Of a stretch of DNA of 35,414 nucleotides, positions 8,788 through 18,539 are shown piece by piece. Below the pieces are notes generated by a model. It was given only the letters and a program-made list of their open reading frames with translations. It did not search any database and was not told the DNA's origin. Each line of letters opens with the position of its first letter. The stretch's first letter is position 1. The stretch is from Candidatus Eiseniibacteriota bacterium. GTDB lineage: Bacteria; JAFGKV01. The stretch lies in NCBI GenBank assembly GCA_025453925.1, contig JALOPK010000002.1, forward strand, positions 1 through 35,414, written 5' to 3'. Both the position numbers and the translations under genes were made by a program.

Positions 8788-10284
8788 ATGAGAGCGCTCT
8801 CGGTTCTTGTCTGCACACTGATTCTCTCCACCGCGACCTCCCGCGCCGAATCGTACCGCGATATCGAGAAGCGGGTGACCGAGCACCGGCTGCCCAACGG
8901 CCTCACGTTCCTTTTCCTCCCCCGCGGGCAAGCCCCGGTGTTCTCATATGCCACCGTGGTCCACGCGGGCGCCGTGAATGAGCAGTACGGCATCGGTGGT
9001 CTCGCGCACATGATGGAGCACATGGCTTTCAAAGGCACGAGGACGGTGGGCACCACCGACGCCGCGGCCGAAGAGGCGGCGCTCCAGCGGGTGGACGATG
9101 CCTATGTTGCACTGCTGGCCGAGCGGCGCAAGGGGGTGCGGGCGGATTCGGCGTTGCTGGCAGATCTCACCAGCGTGTTCCGCGCTGCGCAGCAGACGGC
9201 CGGCGAGTTCGTCGTGGCCAATGAGTTCTCCAAGATCCTCGACGAGCACGGCGCCGAGGGAGTGAACGCGGGCACGGGCGCGGATCAGACCGTCTACACC
9301 TACGCGCTGCCCTCCAACAAGCTGGAGCTGTGGGCGATGCTGGAGAGCGATCGGATGACCAACACGGTTTTCCGAGAGTTCTACAAGGAGAACGAGGTGG
9401 TGCAGGAAGAGCGCCGTATGCGGGTCGAGTCGTCCGCCGGGGGACGACTCATGGATGAGTTTCTATCCGCGGTCTACAAGGAGCATCCCTACGGACACGG
9501 TTTGATCGGCACACCGTCAGACCTGAAGAGCTTCACCCGGATGGATGGCGCCCGATTCTGGGACACCTACTATCTGGCGAACAACATGACGGTGGCCGTG
9601 GTGGGCGATGTGGACGTCGAGCGCGCCAAGGGAATCGTCACACAGTACTTCTCAGTGGTTCCCTCGGGGCCGGAGCCGCCCCCCGTGATCACCGCCGAAC
9701 CGCCGCAGGCGGCGGAGCGCCGGGTCATTCTCGAAGACGCGGCCCAGCCGTTCCTGGTCGTCGCGTATCACGTCCCCGATGAGAACCATCCCGACTTCCT
9801 CGCCTGTAAGGCCGTGATGGACGTCCTGGCGGGGGGCAGGAGCTCCCGCGCCTACACACGGCTTGTGAAGGAGAGCCAGCAGGCCGTCCAGGTCGGCGGG
9901 TTCGTCGGATACCCCGGCTCCCAATACTCTACCGTGGCGCTGGTATTCGCCGTTGCCTCCACAGGCACCGATATCCACGATCTGGAGACGGCACTGCATG
10001 AGGTTGCATCGTCCATGACGAGCGACCCGATCACCAAGGAAGAACTGGACGGCCACAAGGCCCGCGCGAAGGCGCAGTTCCTTCGGCAGCTCCGCTCGGA
10101 TGAGGGGCTGGCAATGCAACTCGCTCACTTCCAGGAGTTCCAGGGCGGGTGGCGCAACCTATTCACTCATCTGGACAGGGTAGATGCCCTTACCACCGCC
10201 GACTGCAGCAGGGTGGCGGCGGACATGCTTCGACGGAACAACAGAACGGTTGGTATCATCGAGCCGCCGGCTCAGGATCAATAG
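8788..10284 (+). CDS. Exported M16-family zinc peptidase (catalytic partner)
   Basis: The protein has 498 residues from the ATG at 8788, which has AGGAGG nine bases upstream; the longer ORF start lacks one. The N-terminus is a signal peptide (MRALSVLVCTLILSTATSRAES). The inverted zinc motif HMMEH is complete at residues 74-78, and the downstream helix ENEVVQEERRM supplies the third-ligand region. The spacing between them is enlarged by a charged helical insert (QRVDDAYVALLAERRKG). A second M16 half-domain follows (C-terminal about 220 residues). M16 enzymes degrade or process peptides in a clam-shell chamber, and bacterial periplasmic ones often pair with an inactive homologue, here the next gene after 15 bases. 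Confidence 0.93.
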   Translation: MRALSVLVCTLILSTATSRAESYRDIEKRVTEHRLPNGLTFLFLPRGQAPVFSYATVVHAGAVNEQYGIGGLAHMMEHMAFKGTRTVGTTDAAAEEAALQRVDDAYVALLAERRKGVRADSALLADLTSVFRAAQQTAGEFVVANEFSKILDEHGAEGVNAGTGADQTVYTYALPSNKLELWAMLESDRMTNTVFREFYKENEVVQEERRMRVESSAGGRLMDEFLSAVYKEHPYGHGLIGTPSDLKSFTRMDGARFWDTYYLANNMTVAVVGDVDVERAKGIVTQYFSVVPSGPEPPPVITAEPPQAAERRVILEDAAQPFLVVAYHVPDENHPDFLACKAVMDVLAGGRSSRAYTRLVKESQQAVQVGGFVGYPGSQYSTVALVFAVASTGTDIHDLETALHEVASSMTSDPITKEELDGHKARAKAQFLRQLRSDEGLAMQLAHFQEFQGGWRNLFTHLDRVDALTTADCSRVAADMLRRNNRTVGIIEPPAQDQ

Positions 10285-10299
10285 GAAGCGAGAGAGCCC

Positions 10300-12423
10300 A
10301 TGAAAACCGTCACGCCTTTGCTGAGCCTGATTCTGGCAGCACTCTTCTCGTTTGGATCGCTCGCGATGGCGGCGAAACCCTGGGAGGAGTTGACATTTCC
10401 CCCACTCTCGCCGCTTCGCGTGCCGGATGTGCCGGAGCATGTGCTCCCCAATGGGATGACGCTCCTCGCACTTGAGGACCATGAGTTCCCGCTCGTGGAC
10501 GTGACGGCCTACCTCAAGGCCGGCAAGGTCTACGACCCCGTGGAACGGGCAGGACTGGCGGAGATGGCCGCCGAGGTCATCCGCACCGGCGGCAGCACCG
10601 CGACCAGCGGAGACGATCTGGACACCTATCTGGAGTCCATTGGCGCCAGCATCGAGATCCAGTGCGACCGCGACATGGCCACCGTCAGCATGTCGTGTCT
10701 CTCCCAGCACGCCGACGCCGTTCTGGGCAAGCTCGCCGAGCTGCTGCTGAGTCCGGCGCTGCCGGATGAGAAGATCGAGCTGGCGAAGGTAAGCCAGAGA
10801 ACCGCGATCGCGGCGCGGAACGACGAGCCCTTCGACATGGCCCTCCGCGAGTACTCCAAGGTTGTGTTCGGGCGCACCAGCCCCTACGCGAGCCATCCCG
10901 AGTACGCGACCATCGAGGCCATCTCCCGTGACGATATCGAGGCTTTCCATCGCACATTCTACCGTCCCGACGCCATGGTGATGGTGGTGACGGGTGACTT
11001 CCGGAGCAAGACCATGAGGAAGTCGGTGGAGCGGGCCTTCGGCGGATGGTCGGCCCCATCGGAGCCGCTTTCCCTGCTGCCCGCCGTGCCAGAAATGCAG
11101 CCGCGAGGCGTCTACTATGCTCCGAAGCTGGATGTGACCCAGTCCACCATTCTCCTGGGCCACCTTGGATTTCGGGCCGACGACCCCGACTATCCTGCCA
11201 TGAGCCTGCTGGACCAGATACTGGGCGGGGGATTCTCCTCGCGCATCATGAACGAGGTTCGCACCAAGCGTGGGCTGGCGTACGCGGCCCAGTCCATTCC
11301 GGGTCAGGCATATCCCCGGCCGGGCATCTTTGGCGCCTTCGCCGGCACCAAGTCGGAGTCGACGCTGGTGAGCATACGGGTCATGGAACACGAGATCGCC
11401 CGCGTGACCGAGGAGCCGGTCACCACCGAGGAGCTCGAGCGCGCCCGCAGCGCGATTCTCAACTCCTTTGTCTTCAAGTATGATTCTCCCTCCAAGGTCG
11501 CCAACCGCGTCGGCTACTACCGCTTCCACGGGTACTCCCCCGACTTCCTCCGGCGGTACGAGGAAGGTGTCAGGGCTGCCACGCCACAGACGATCCTGGA
11601 TGCCGCACGGCGCAAGATCCATCCCGACAAGCTTTCCGTGCTGGTGATCGGCAACCGGGACCGATTCGGCGAGCCGCTGGAGGCCCTGGGCGAGGTGACG
11701 GAGGTCGATGTTGCGATACCGCCGCCGCCGTCCACGCTGGGCGAGGTCACCCAGACCGATGCGGGGCAGGCCGCGGCCGCCGTTCTGTTAGCACGGGCTG
11801 CCGAACTGGCAGGTGGGGAAGCTTTGCGCGCGGTGACATCGCTGAAGACGGTGTCAGACGCCAACGTGAGCATTCAGGGCATGAAGCTCGCCATCGCCGG
11901 TACCGAGATCCGCGTACTTCCTGATCGTGTCTTCACGTCCCAGAAGCTTCCCTTCGGGGAGATCGTGACCGTGGTGGACGGCGCCGGCGGCTGGATGCGC
12001 GGACCCCAGGGCGTCCAGGACCTGCCCGCGTCCATGGTTGCCGAGGCCGAGGCGGAGCGCATGCGGGAGGTTCTCTGGGTGCTCACGCACTACGGGGAGC
12101 TCTCACTGCAGATCATGGATCCCGTGACAGAGGGTGATGCCTCGCTGCAGCGGGTGTTCGTGGCTTCCGATGCGGTCAAGGACTGGGTGCTCTTCTTCGA
12201 CGCCGACGGCATGCTGGCGGGAATGGACTACCAGGGGATGGACCAGCAGGGTCCGGCCGCGATGTCGGTCCGGTACCGCGGGTTCATGGAAGTCTCCGGA
12301 ATCAAGGTTCCTTCCGCGATTGAGATCCACCGCGAAGGGGAACCCTTCCTGACCGGCACGGTCACTAGCGTCGAGGTGAATCCGGCCATCGACGAGGCGA
12401 TCTTCCAGCGCCCTGCTCCCTGA
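10300..12423 (+). CDS. Exported M16-family homologue without zinc motif, with C-terminal lipoprotein-carrier-like domain
   Basis: The protein has 707 residues and a signal peptide (TPLLSLILAALFSFGSLAMA). Residues about 40-470 are an M16 pair of domains (LPNGMTLLALEDHEFPLV, LDQILGGGFSSRIMNEVRTKRGLAYA). Where HxxEH should be the sequence reads GLAEMAAEVIR, so all three key residues are replaced and this subunit is non-catalytic. The C-terminal 220 residues (from about AGGEALRAVTSLKT) resemble the LolA/LppX-type half-barrel seen in lipid- or lipoprotein-handling proteins; this is a fold guess. It follows the active M16 gene by 15 bases, so a heterodimer is expected. The conserved aromatic/Gly C-terminal substrate-binding region is kept. 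Confidence 0.9.
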   Translation: MKTVTPLLSLILAALFSFGSLAMAAKPWEELTFPPLSPLRVPDVPEHVLPNGMTLLALEDHEFPLVDVTAYLKAGKVYDPVERAGLAEMAAEVIRTGGSTATSGDDLDTYLESIGASIEIQCDRDMATVSMSCLSQHADAVLGKLAELLLSPALPDEKIELAKVSQRTAIAARNDEPFDMALREYSKVVFGRTSPYASHPEYATIEAISRDDIEAFHRTFYRPDAMVMVVTGDFRSKTMRKSVERAFGGWSAPSEPLSLLPAVPEMQPRGVYYAPKLDVTQSTILLGHLGFRADDPDYPAMSLLDQILGGGFSSRIMNEVRTKRGLAYAAQSIPGQAYPRPGIFGAFAGTKSESTLVSIRVMEHEIARVTEEPVTTEELERARSAILNSFVFKYDSPSKVANRVGYYRFHGYSPDFLRRYEEGVRAATPQTILDAARRKIHPDKLSVLVIGNRDRFGEPLEALGEVTEVDVAIPPPPSTLGEVTQTDAGQAAAAVLLARAAELAGGEALRAVTSLKTVSDANVSIQGMKLAIAGTEIRVLPDRVFTSQKLPFGEIVTVVDGAGGWMRGPQGVQDLPASMVAEAEAERMREVLWVLTHYGELSLQIMDPVTEGDASLQRVFVASDAVKDWVLFFDADGMLAGMDYQGMDQQGPAAMSVRYRGFMEVSGIKVPSAIEIHREGEPFLTGTVTSVEVNPAIDEAIFQRPAP

Positions 12424-12522
12424 GCTGATTGGGGCGCCAGCGGGTCGGGGAATCGCGCACGCGGGCTCGCCCAGCACCGGGTAATCGTTGGGGAAGGAGG
12501 CCGCGTCTTCGGCGGATAGACC

Positions 12523-15500
12523 ATGACAATACGACGGACGATTCCGGTGTACATCGGGCTCACGCTCCTGTGCATCATGGCGGTGGCGTACGGTGTCGCC
12601 CACGTGGTGATGTTCCGCAGTTTTGCCCAGGTCGAGCGCCATGACGCGGAAAGGACCCTGGCGCGCGCCCTCGCCGTCCTGGATGCGGAGCTCGCCGAAC
12701 TGGATGCGTTGACGGCCGACTGGGCGAAGTGGAACGACTGCTACGACTTCGTGGGAGGAGCGGCGCCCGATTTCGTCCAGCGCAACGTGCTCGATGAGAC
12801 CTTCCGGACCCTGCGCATCGACGCTATCGTCTTCATGGATCTGGACGGTGAGATCATCGAGGCGAGGGGATTCGACCCAGTTCGCGACACCGGCGCCCCG
12901 TTGCGACAAGACCTGCTCGACTTCCTCCATGGCGGAAGTCGGGCCGCGCTCCAGCAGCGCGGCGACGGCGCGAGTCGCGGTGTTCGAGGGCTGCTTTCCC
13001 TGAGCGGCGGAGAAATGCTCATCGCTTCCTGGCCGGTTCTCACCGGCTCAGGCGCCGGCCCGCCCCGCGGCACGCTCGTCATGTGCCGCCAGCTCAGCGG
13101 GTCCTCGCTGAGAAGTCTGGGCGAGAAAGCCATGGCGCAGCTCCGCATCCGCCCGGCTCACGACCCGGACCTCCTGGATGAGCTGAACGAGGCCCGGGAT
13201 CTCGTCTCCTCGCGATCCAGACTGGTGCTGCCCCTCGACGATGCCACGATGGCCGGGTACGCCGCCGTTCCCGACCTCTCCGGGGGCTCTCCTCTCGTCT
13301 TGAGCGTGGCGATGCCGCGCACCGTCCACCACGAGGCCAAGCGCTCCCTGTGGTACCTCATGACCGCTCTGGGCATCGCCGGGGTTGTGTTCGCCGTCGT
13401 AAGCATTCTGCTGTCCGAACGACTGGTGCTGACCAGGCTCGCCGTTCTCGCCCGCGCGGTCCGCAGCCTCGGCTCCGACGGCCCGGCCAGCAGGCTCCCC
13501 GTGGAGGGGGCGGACGAGCTGGCAGATCTGGGGACGGCCATCAACTCGATGTTGGACGCAGTCCAGCGCTCGCAGATGGTGCTGAGTCGGAGCGAGGAGC
13601 GGTTCCGGCGCATGGCGGACAGCATCGCCGACGGCCTCGCCATCATCGAGGGCACGACGACCGTCTACGTCAATGACCGAGCCTGCGAGATCTTCGGCTG
13701 TCCGCGGGAGGAGCTACTGGCCGTCAGCGGCCTGGACCTGGCGGCCCCGGAAGAGCATGAACGGCTCCAGATCATCATTGAAGACGCGAAGCGGCGGGGG
13801 ATCTACCCGGACGAGCTGGAGTTCTGGATCCGGCGAAAGGACGGCACGCGACGGTGCGTGCACAATCGGTACTCCCTCAGCCGGGTGGGGGAGACGGTCG
13901 CCGGGCGCTTCGTGGTGACCACCGACATCACCGAGCGGAAGATCGCCGAGCAGGCGCTTGAGCGCCTCAAGGATTTCAACGAACGCATCGTGCAGACCAT
14001 GGCGGAGGGTATCGTGGTGGAGAACGACGCGGGGATCTCCACCTTCGTGAATCCCACGGCTGCCGCCATGCTGGGATACGACCCGGGCGATCTGGTGGGA
14101 CACCCGTGGCATGAGGTCATTCCAGCGGATCAGTGGGCGATAGTCGAGGATGCGAATCGTCGGCGGCGGGGAGGAGAGAGCGACCGCTACGAACTCGGAG
14201 TCGTGCGCAAGGACGGGCGCCGCATCCAGATTCTGGTGAGCGGGTGTCCCATGATGGAAAACGGCAAGTTCGCCGGCACCATCGCCGTGTTCAGCGACAT
14301 CACCAGCCGGAAGCGGGAAGAGCAGGAACGGGAGCTCCTCCTGCAGCACACCCGGCAGCAGGCAGCCCAGATCAGTCGAATCATGAACACCGTGCCTGAG
14401 GGCGTGGTGGTCACCGACGAGGCTCTTCACGTCGTGCAGGCGAACCGCACCGCGGAGGAGTACCTGAGCGTGCTCCGGGAGCCCGCTACCGACTCCGTCG
14501 GGCACCTTGGGGGCGTCTCCATCGCCGACCTGGTCGCGACGGAGAGCGCTGCGCGCTGGCATGAGGTTCGGCCGCCGAACTCGGAACGCGTGTTCGAGCT
14601 GACGACCAGACCGCTTGATACCCTGGGGTGGGTGATAGTCATCCGGGAGGTGACCGAGGAGTTCCTGGCGCGGATGCGTGTTCAGGACGCCGAGCGCATG
14701 GCTGCCGTCGGGCAGGTGGCCGCCGGCATCGCCCACGACTTCAACAATATCCTCTCCAGCGTGATCGGGCACGCGCAGCTCCTCTTGCGGGATCGGAGTC
14801 TTCCTCCCACTGTTGCGGACAGGGTCCACGGCATTTCGGAGCAGGGGCACCGAGCGGCCCGGCTGGTCGGCCAGCTCCTGGACTATGCTCGGGAATCCCT
14901 CACCGAACGCTCTCCCGTGGATCTCGCCGTGCTCGTGCGCGATGCGGCCACCATGCTGGGCAGGACCATTCCGGCCTCTGTCCGCCTGTCGGTGTCGCCG
15001 GTGACCGGCACGTGCCGGGTTGTCGGGAACGCCGCCCAGCTCCAGAGGGTGATAGCCAATCTCGCCCACAACGCGTGCGATGCGATGCCGTCCGGTGGCG
15101 ACCTCCGGATCTCCATGACCACCTGTCATTTGAGCCCTGGTGATCTCCCGCTTCCCCAGATGGCCCCCGGGGACTGGGCCGTGTTGCGTGTGGCCGACAC
15201 GGGAAGCGGCATCCCTCCCGAGTACATCCCGCGCTTGTTCCAGCCGTTCTTCACGACCAAGGAGATCGGAAAGGGCACGGGATTAGGGCTTGCCCAGGCC
15301 CATGGGCTGGTGCGGCAGCACCAGGGCTTCATTGACGTCGCCACGCACGTCGGGTCGGGAACCACTTTTACGGTCTACCTTCCACTCATGCATGGCGACT
15401 CGAGTCGCGCTCCCCGGACGGGCGAACCGGGGCCGCCCCGATCGGGCAAGGCGATCCTGCTGGTCGAGGATGAGCCCGCCGTCCTCGACGTGAGCACCGC

Positions 15501-15855
15501 CATGTTAGAGGAACTGGGCTTCAGGGTCCTGCCGGCCTCATCCGGAGATGAAGCCCTGGAACTGCATGGGCGGCATGCCGCGGACATCGCGCTGGTCCTG
15601 ACCGACCTTATGATGCCCGGCATGGATGGGGCCACGCTGGTCGAGAGGCTGGCGGAGCGTGATCCGACCGTCCGGGTGCTGGTTCTGAGCGGATTTCCCC
15701 CTGATGCTTCCGCGCGCCGCCGGCTCACGCCCGCGTGCGTCGGTTGGCTTCAGAAGCCGGTGGTCATGGAACGGCTCCTCGAGGCCGTGGTCGCGGCCAT
15801 GGGCTACGGCATATCGCCGGAGGAGGGTTCCGCCAACTCGTCGATGCGGGCGTGA
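12523..15855 (+). CDS. Membrane hybrid histidine kinase: CHASE4, HAMP, PAS x3, HisKA, HATPase, receiver
   Basis: The protein has 1110 residues. TM1 is at about 7-30 and TM2 at about 275-300 (YLMTALGIAGVVFAVVSILL). Between them is a periplasmic CHASE4-type domain with the typical WAKWNDCYDF signature. HAMP follows (about 300-350), then three PAS-type domains (about 360-480, 485-605, 615-720), the first two each ending in a DIT-type strand. HisKA has AAGIAHDFNNILSS with His738. The ATPase domain shows NLAHNACDAMPSGG, ADTGSGIPPE and GTGLGLAQ. A C-terminal receiver has LVEDEP, LTDLMMPGMDG (Asp1028) and LQKPV. No dedicated regulator gene is adjacent, so output probably passes to a remote phosphotransfer or regulator protein. 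The ribosome site is weak (GGCGGATAGACC). Its 3' end overlaps the convergent TolC-like gene by 52 bases. Confidence 0.94.
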   Translation: MTIRRTIPVYIGLTLLCIMAVAYGVAHVVMFRSFAQVERHDAERTLARALAVLDAELAELDALTADWAKWNDCYDFVGGAAPDFVQRNVLDETFRTLRIDAIVFMDLDGEIIEARGFDPVRDTGAPLRQDLLDFLHGGSRAALQQRGDGASRGVRGLLSLSGGEMLIASWPVLTGSGAGPPRGTLVMCRQLSGSSLRSLGEKAMAQLRIRPAHDPDLLDELNEARDLVSSRSRLVLPLDDATMAGYAAVPDLSGGSPLVLSVAMPRTVHHEAKRSLWYLMTALGIAGVVFAVVSILLSERLVLTRLAVLARAVRSLGSDGPASRLPVEGADELADLGTAINSMLDAVQRSQMVLSRSEERFRRMADSIADGLAIIEGTTTVYVNDRACEIFGCPREELLAVSGLDLAAPEEHERLQIIIEDAKRRGIYPDELEFWIRRKDGTRRCVHNRYSLSRVGETVAGRFVVTTDITERKIAEQALERLKDFNERIVQTMAEGIVVENDAGISTFVNPTAAAMLGYDPGDLVGHPWHEVIPADQWAIVEDANRRRRGGESDRYELGVVRKDGRRIQILVSGCPMMENGKFAGTIAVFSDITSRKREEQERELLLQHTRQQAAQISRIMNTVPEGVVVTDEALHVVQANRTAEEYLSVLREPATDSVGHLGGVSIADLVATESAARWHEVRPPNSERVFELTTRPLDTLGWVIVIREVTEEFLARMRVQDAERMAAVGQVAAGIAHDFNNILSSVIGHAQLLLRDRSLPPTVADRVHGISEQGHRAARLVGQLLDYARESLTERSPVDLAVLVRDAATMLGRTIPASVRLSVSPVTGTCRVVGNAAQLQRVIANLAHNACDAMPSGGDLRISMTTCHLSPGDLPLPQMAPGDWAVLRVADTGSGIPPEYIPRLFQPFFTTKEIGKGTGLGLAQAHGLVRQHQGFIDVATHVGSGTTFTVYLPLMHGDSSRAPRTGEPGPPRSGKAILLVEDEPAVLDVSTAMLEELGFRVLPASSGDEALELHGRHAADIALVLTDLMMPGMDGATLVERLAERDPTVRVLVLSGFPPDASARRRLTPACVGWLQKPVVMERLLEAVVAAMGYGISPEEGSANSSMRA

Positions 15856-17267
15856 GTGACCTTCTGGAGACGGCGGAGCGCCAGATCGAGGTCTACCCGC
15901 GCCGCCAGGAGGTTGGTCCTGGCCCTGAAAAGCGCCAATTGGGCATCCTGGAGCTGCTGGCTGTTGATCGTGCCCGACTCGAACCGTGCGTTCGCGACGT
16001 CGTAGTTCTCCTGTGCAACGCCCAGCGCCTGTTCGAGGAGCGACGCGCGCTCCTGGGTGGTCGCAACGGCGCGGACCGTTGCCCTCACCTCCGCGATGAT
16101 ATCCTGTTCGGCCTGCGCGAGGCCGAGGTCCTCCTGATCGCAGGCGATGGAGGCCTGCCGGATCACCGCTCCCCGGCGACCGAATTCCAGCAGGGGGAAC
16201 GAGAGACCAAGCCGCAGCGTCTGATCCCGCTGGGCATGCTCCCACGCGGGCTCCAGCGTTGTGTCGCGGCGCACCAGATCGACGCCGTAGGAGAGCGTGA
16301 GAACCGGGCCCTGCGATTGCCGGGTCTGGGCCAGGCGGCTTCGCGCGAGACTCAGTCTGAGACGGTGTGACAGCATCTCGCGCCTCCGCTGCAGCGCGTG
16401 GGATACCGCCTTGTCCAACGAGACCCGGGGGGCCGCCTGCGGTTCGGGCGCTCGCAGATCGACAGGCGTGCTCAGGTCGAGGCCCAGCAGAAGCAGAAGA
16501 TCCTCCACCGTCTGCGTGCGCGCGGTCGTGCTGGAGAGGTAGCTCGCCCGCGTGGTCGCTTCCCGGAGTTGAAGATCCAGGGCGTCACCCTTGGACAGGA
16601 GCCCCGAGGCCAGCTTTCGCCTGCCCAGGTCTGCGTACTCCATTGCTACGTTGAGCTCGACGGAGTCGATGCGGGCCTGTTCCTGGGCGCGCACCGCCGC
16701 CAGGAAGGCCGCGGCCACGCGATAGTCCAGCTCCAGTTCCTCGCGCTGGTAGGAGGCCAAGGCGATTTCATGAGACAGATCTGCCTGGTGCAAAGCGATG
16801 CCTGCCCCACTGGACCGGTCCAGAATGGGCTGCTCGAGACTGAGACCCAGTGTGCTGGTGTACGTGGGCTCATCGCCCGTGCCGCTTTCCCTCGGGGCAT
16901 CCTCCCATCGCTGGCCCGACAGCGTAAGCCGCAGGGCGCCGTCGGTCGGAAGCGGGAGGTTGAGGGCCAGATCCCCCGACAGGGTTCTGCTCTCCCGCGC
17001 GTAAAGGGCCAGCTCCCCGGACTCGGGATCCACCTGTTGGGCCGTGTACTGGCGGATGGACGGCGCGGTCATCGATAGATCGAGCTGAGGAAGAAACCTC
17101 TCCGCACGGGCGCGGGTCACGCTCAGGCGGCTGCTTTCCAGGGTGAGCCGGCTCGTCCGCAGGCTCAGGCTCTGCTCGCGGGCGAGCCTCTGGGCCGTCT
17201 CCAGGTCCAGCCTGAGCATCGAACCCGCGGCCGTGAGCGCCGCGAGGAACATGGCGGCGCTATTCAT
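15804..17267 (-). CDS. TolC-family outer-membrane efflux protein
   Basis: The protein has 487 residues with a short N-terminal hydrophobic stretch (AAMFLAALTAAGSM). It shows the TolC-family two-fold repeat of long helices: DLETAQRLAREQSLSL near the N-terminus, EYADLGRRKLASGLLSKGDALDLQ mid-way, and the C-terminal NYDVANARFESGTINSQQLQDAQ with DLDLALRRLQ. Beta segments in between would form the outer-membrane barrel. The start ATG overlaps the permease stop (ATGAATAG, 8 bases), so translation is coupled. It completes a tripartite set with the adaptor and permease. The last 52 bases lie antisense to the end of the hybrid kinase gene. Confidence 0.92.
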   Translation of the reverse strand: MNSAAMFLAALTAAGSMLRLDLETAQRLAREQSLSLRTSRLTLESSRLSVTRARAERFLPQLDLSMTAPSIRQYTAQQVDPESGELALYARESRTLSGDLALNLPLPTDGALRLTLSGQRWEDAPRESGTGDEPTYTSTLGLSLEQPILDRSSGAGIALHQADLSHEIALASYQREELELDYRVAAAFLAAVRAQEQARIDSVELNVAMEYADLGRRKLASGLLSKGDALDLQLREATTRASYLSSTTARTQTVEDLLLLLGLDLSTPVDLRAPEPQAAPRVSLDKAVSHALQRRREMLSHRLRLSLARSRLAQTRQSQGPVLTLSYGVDLVRRDTTLEPAWEHAQRDQTLRLGLSFPLLEFGRRGAVIRQASIACDQEDLGLAQAEQDIIAEVRATVRAVATTQERASLLEQALGVAQENYDVANARFESGTINSQQLQDAQLALFRARTNLLAARVDLDLALRRLQKVTHARIDELAEPSSGDMP

Positions 17268-18531
17268 AGCGCAGCGCCTCGATGGGGGGTATCGCGGCGG
17301 CTCGCCGGGCAGGGTAGTAGCCGAAGATCAAACCGACACTCACCGACACGGTGAAGGCCAGCGCCACGGCCGGAATCGTCGGACTCGCCCTGAACTGGGT
17401 GATCAGATGGATGCTGCCAGCGAGGAGCAGGCCCAACGCGATGCCGAGCAGCCCGCCCGCCAGGCTGATAGTGGATGCCTCCGCGACGAACTGGCCGAGG
17501 ATGTCGGCTCTTCGGGCACCCAATGCCCGCCGGATCCCGATCTCGCGCCGCCGTTCGAGCACGGAGGCAAGCATGATGTTCATGATGCCGATCCCGCCCA
17601 CCAGAAGGCTGATGGCGGCGATGGCGCCCAGCACGATGTTGAACATCCGCTGCTCCTTTTGCTGCTGCGCCATCAACTCCTCGGGAACCACCAGACCGAA
17701 GTCAGCCGCGCCCATGTGGCGGCGCTCGAGGAGCCGCCGGAGGGTCACCGCCGTCGGGCGGAGCGTTTCCTTGGGTGCGACCTTCACGGTGATCTGGGTT
17801 AGCTCGGCGACAGGGGCGACGATGCGGCGGCGTGCGAGATCAGTGTCCAGCGGCACATAGATGTCTCGATTGAGATCCCTCGCCTGCAGCACCCCCGCAC
17901 TCTCGGCGATTCGGGGCGTAGACCTCATCACGCCGACCACGGTGAACCAGTCGCGTTCCACCTTCACCCTCTTGCCCAGGGGGGATCGGATCGGGAACAG
18001 GTCCCGCGCGACGCCTCCGCCCAGCACGCACACCGAGCTAGTCCTCTCGCCGTCCATCTCGTGGAGGAATCGACCGTGCGCGAGAGGCGTCGTAATCACC
18101 TGGAGGAGGTCCGGCGTGGTGGCAACCAGGAGACACTCGGCCTCTTCGTCGGCGGCCAGAACGCGTGCCTTTCGATCAGTCTGGGGGACCACGGCGACCG
18201 CCGTGGGGATCACGGATGAAACGGCATCTGCATCCCGGCGGGACAGGCCCCGCGAGAACGCCGCCCCTTCACCGCGACGGTCTTCGGAGTCCTCGCCCAG
18301 ATCCCGGATAATGATGTTGTCGCTTCCCCATGCCTCATACTTCGCGAGCGCTTCGCGCTTGGCGCCTTCTCCCACGGCCAGCATGGCGATGACCGCGGCG
18401 ACGCCAAAGACGACCCCCAGCGTGGCGAGCATCGACCGCAGCTTGTGGGCACCGAGCCCGGCGACGCCGACGTGGAGGCTTTCGGTCACGCGGGCGCGGA
18501 CCGAATCCAGCAGATCGAACGTCGGTCGCAT
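17260..18531 (-). CDS. MacB-type ABC transporter permease without ATPase domain
   Basis: The protein has 423 residues. TM1 is at about 32-54 (LRSMLATLGVVFGVAAVIAML), followed by a large periplasmic MacB-type core domain (about 60-280). Three C-terminal helices make the FtsX domain (AISLLVGGIGIMNIMLASV, then ERRREIGIRRALGARR and the last two helices). The tail AARRAAAIPPIEALRYE-like motif is typical of MacB and LolC/E relatives. Full MacB carries an N-terminal ATPase, which is absent here. The gene lies 8 bases after the adaptor gene. MacAB-TolC type systems move substrates from the periplasm outwards by a mechanotransmission cycle; the cargo here is unknown. Confidence 0.93.
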   Translation of the reverse strand: MRPTFDLLDSVRARVTESLHVGVAGLGAHKLRSMLATLGVVFGVAAVIAMLAVGEGAKREALAKYEAWGSDNIIIRDLGEDSEDRRGEGAAFSRGLSRRDADAVSSVIPTAVAVVPQTDRKARVLAADEEAECLLVATTPDLLQVITTPLAHGRFLHEMDGERTSSVCVLGGGVARDLFPIRSPLGKRVKVERDWFTVVGVMRSTPRIAESAGVLQARDLNRDIYVPLDTDLARRRIVAPVAELTQITVKVAPKETLRPTAVTLRRLLERRHMGAADFGLVVPEELMAQQQKEQRMFNIVLGAIAAISLLVGGIGIMNIMLASVLERRREIGIRRALGARRADILGQFVAEASTISLAGGLLGIALGLLLAGSIHLITQFRASPTIPAVALAFTVSVSVGLIFGYYPARRAAAIPPIEALRYE

Positions 18532-18539
18532 GAACAGGG

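Noticed and set aside
10159-11622. 487-residue minus-strand ORF
   Set aside because: It is antisense to the M16 pair and has shadow-type composition.
13714-15129. 471-residue minus-strand ORF
   Set aside because: It is antisense to the PAS and kinase domains of the hybrid kinase.
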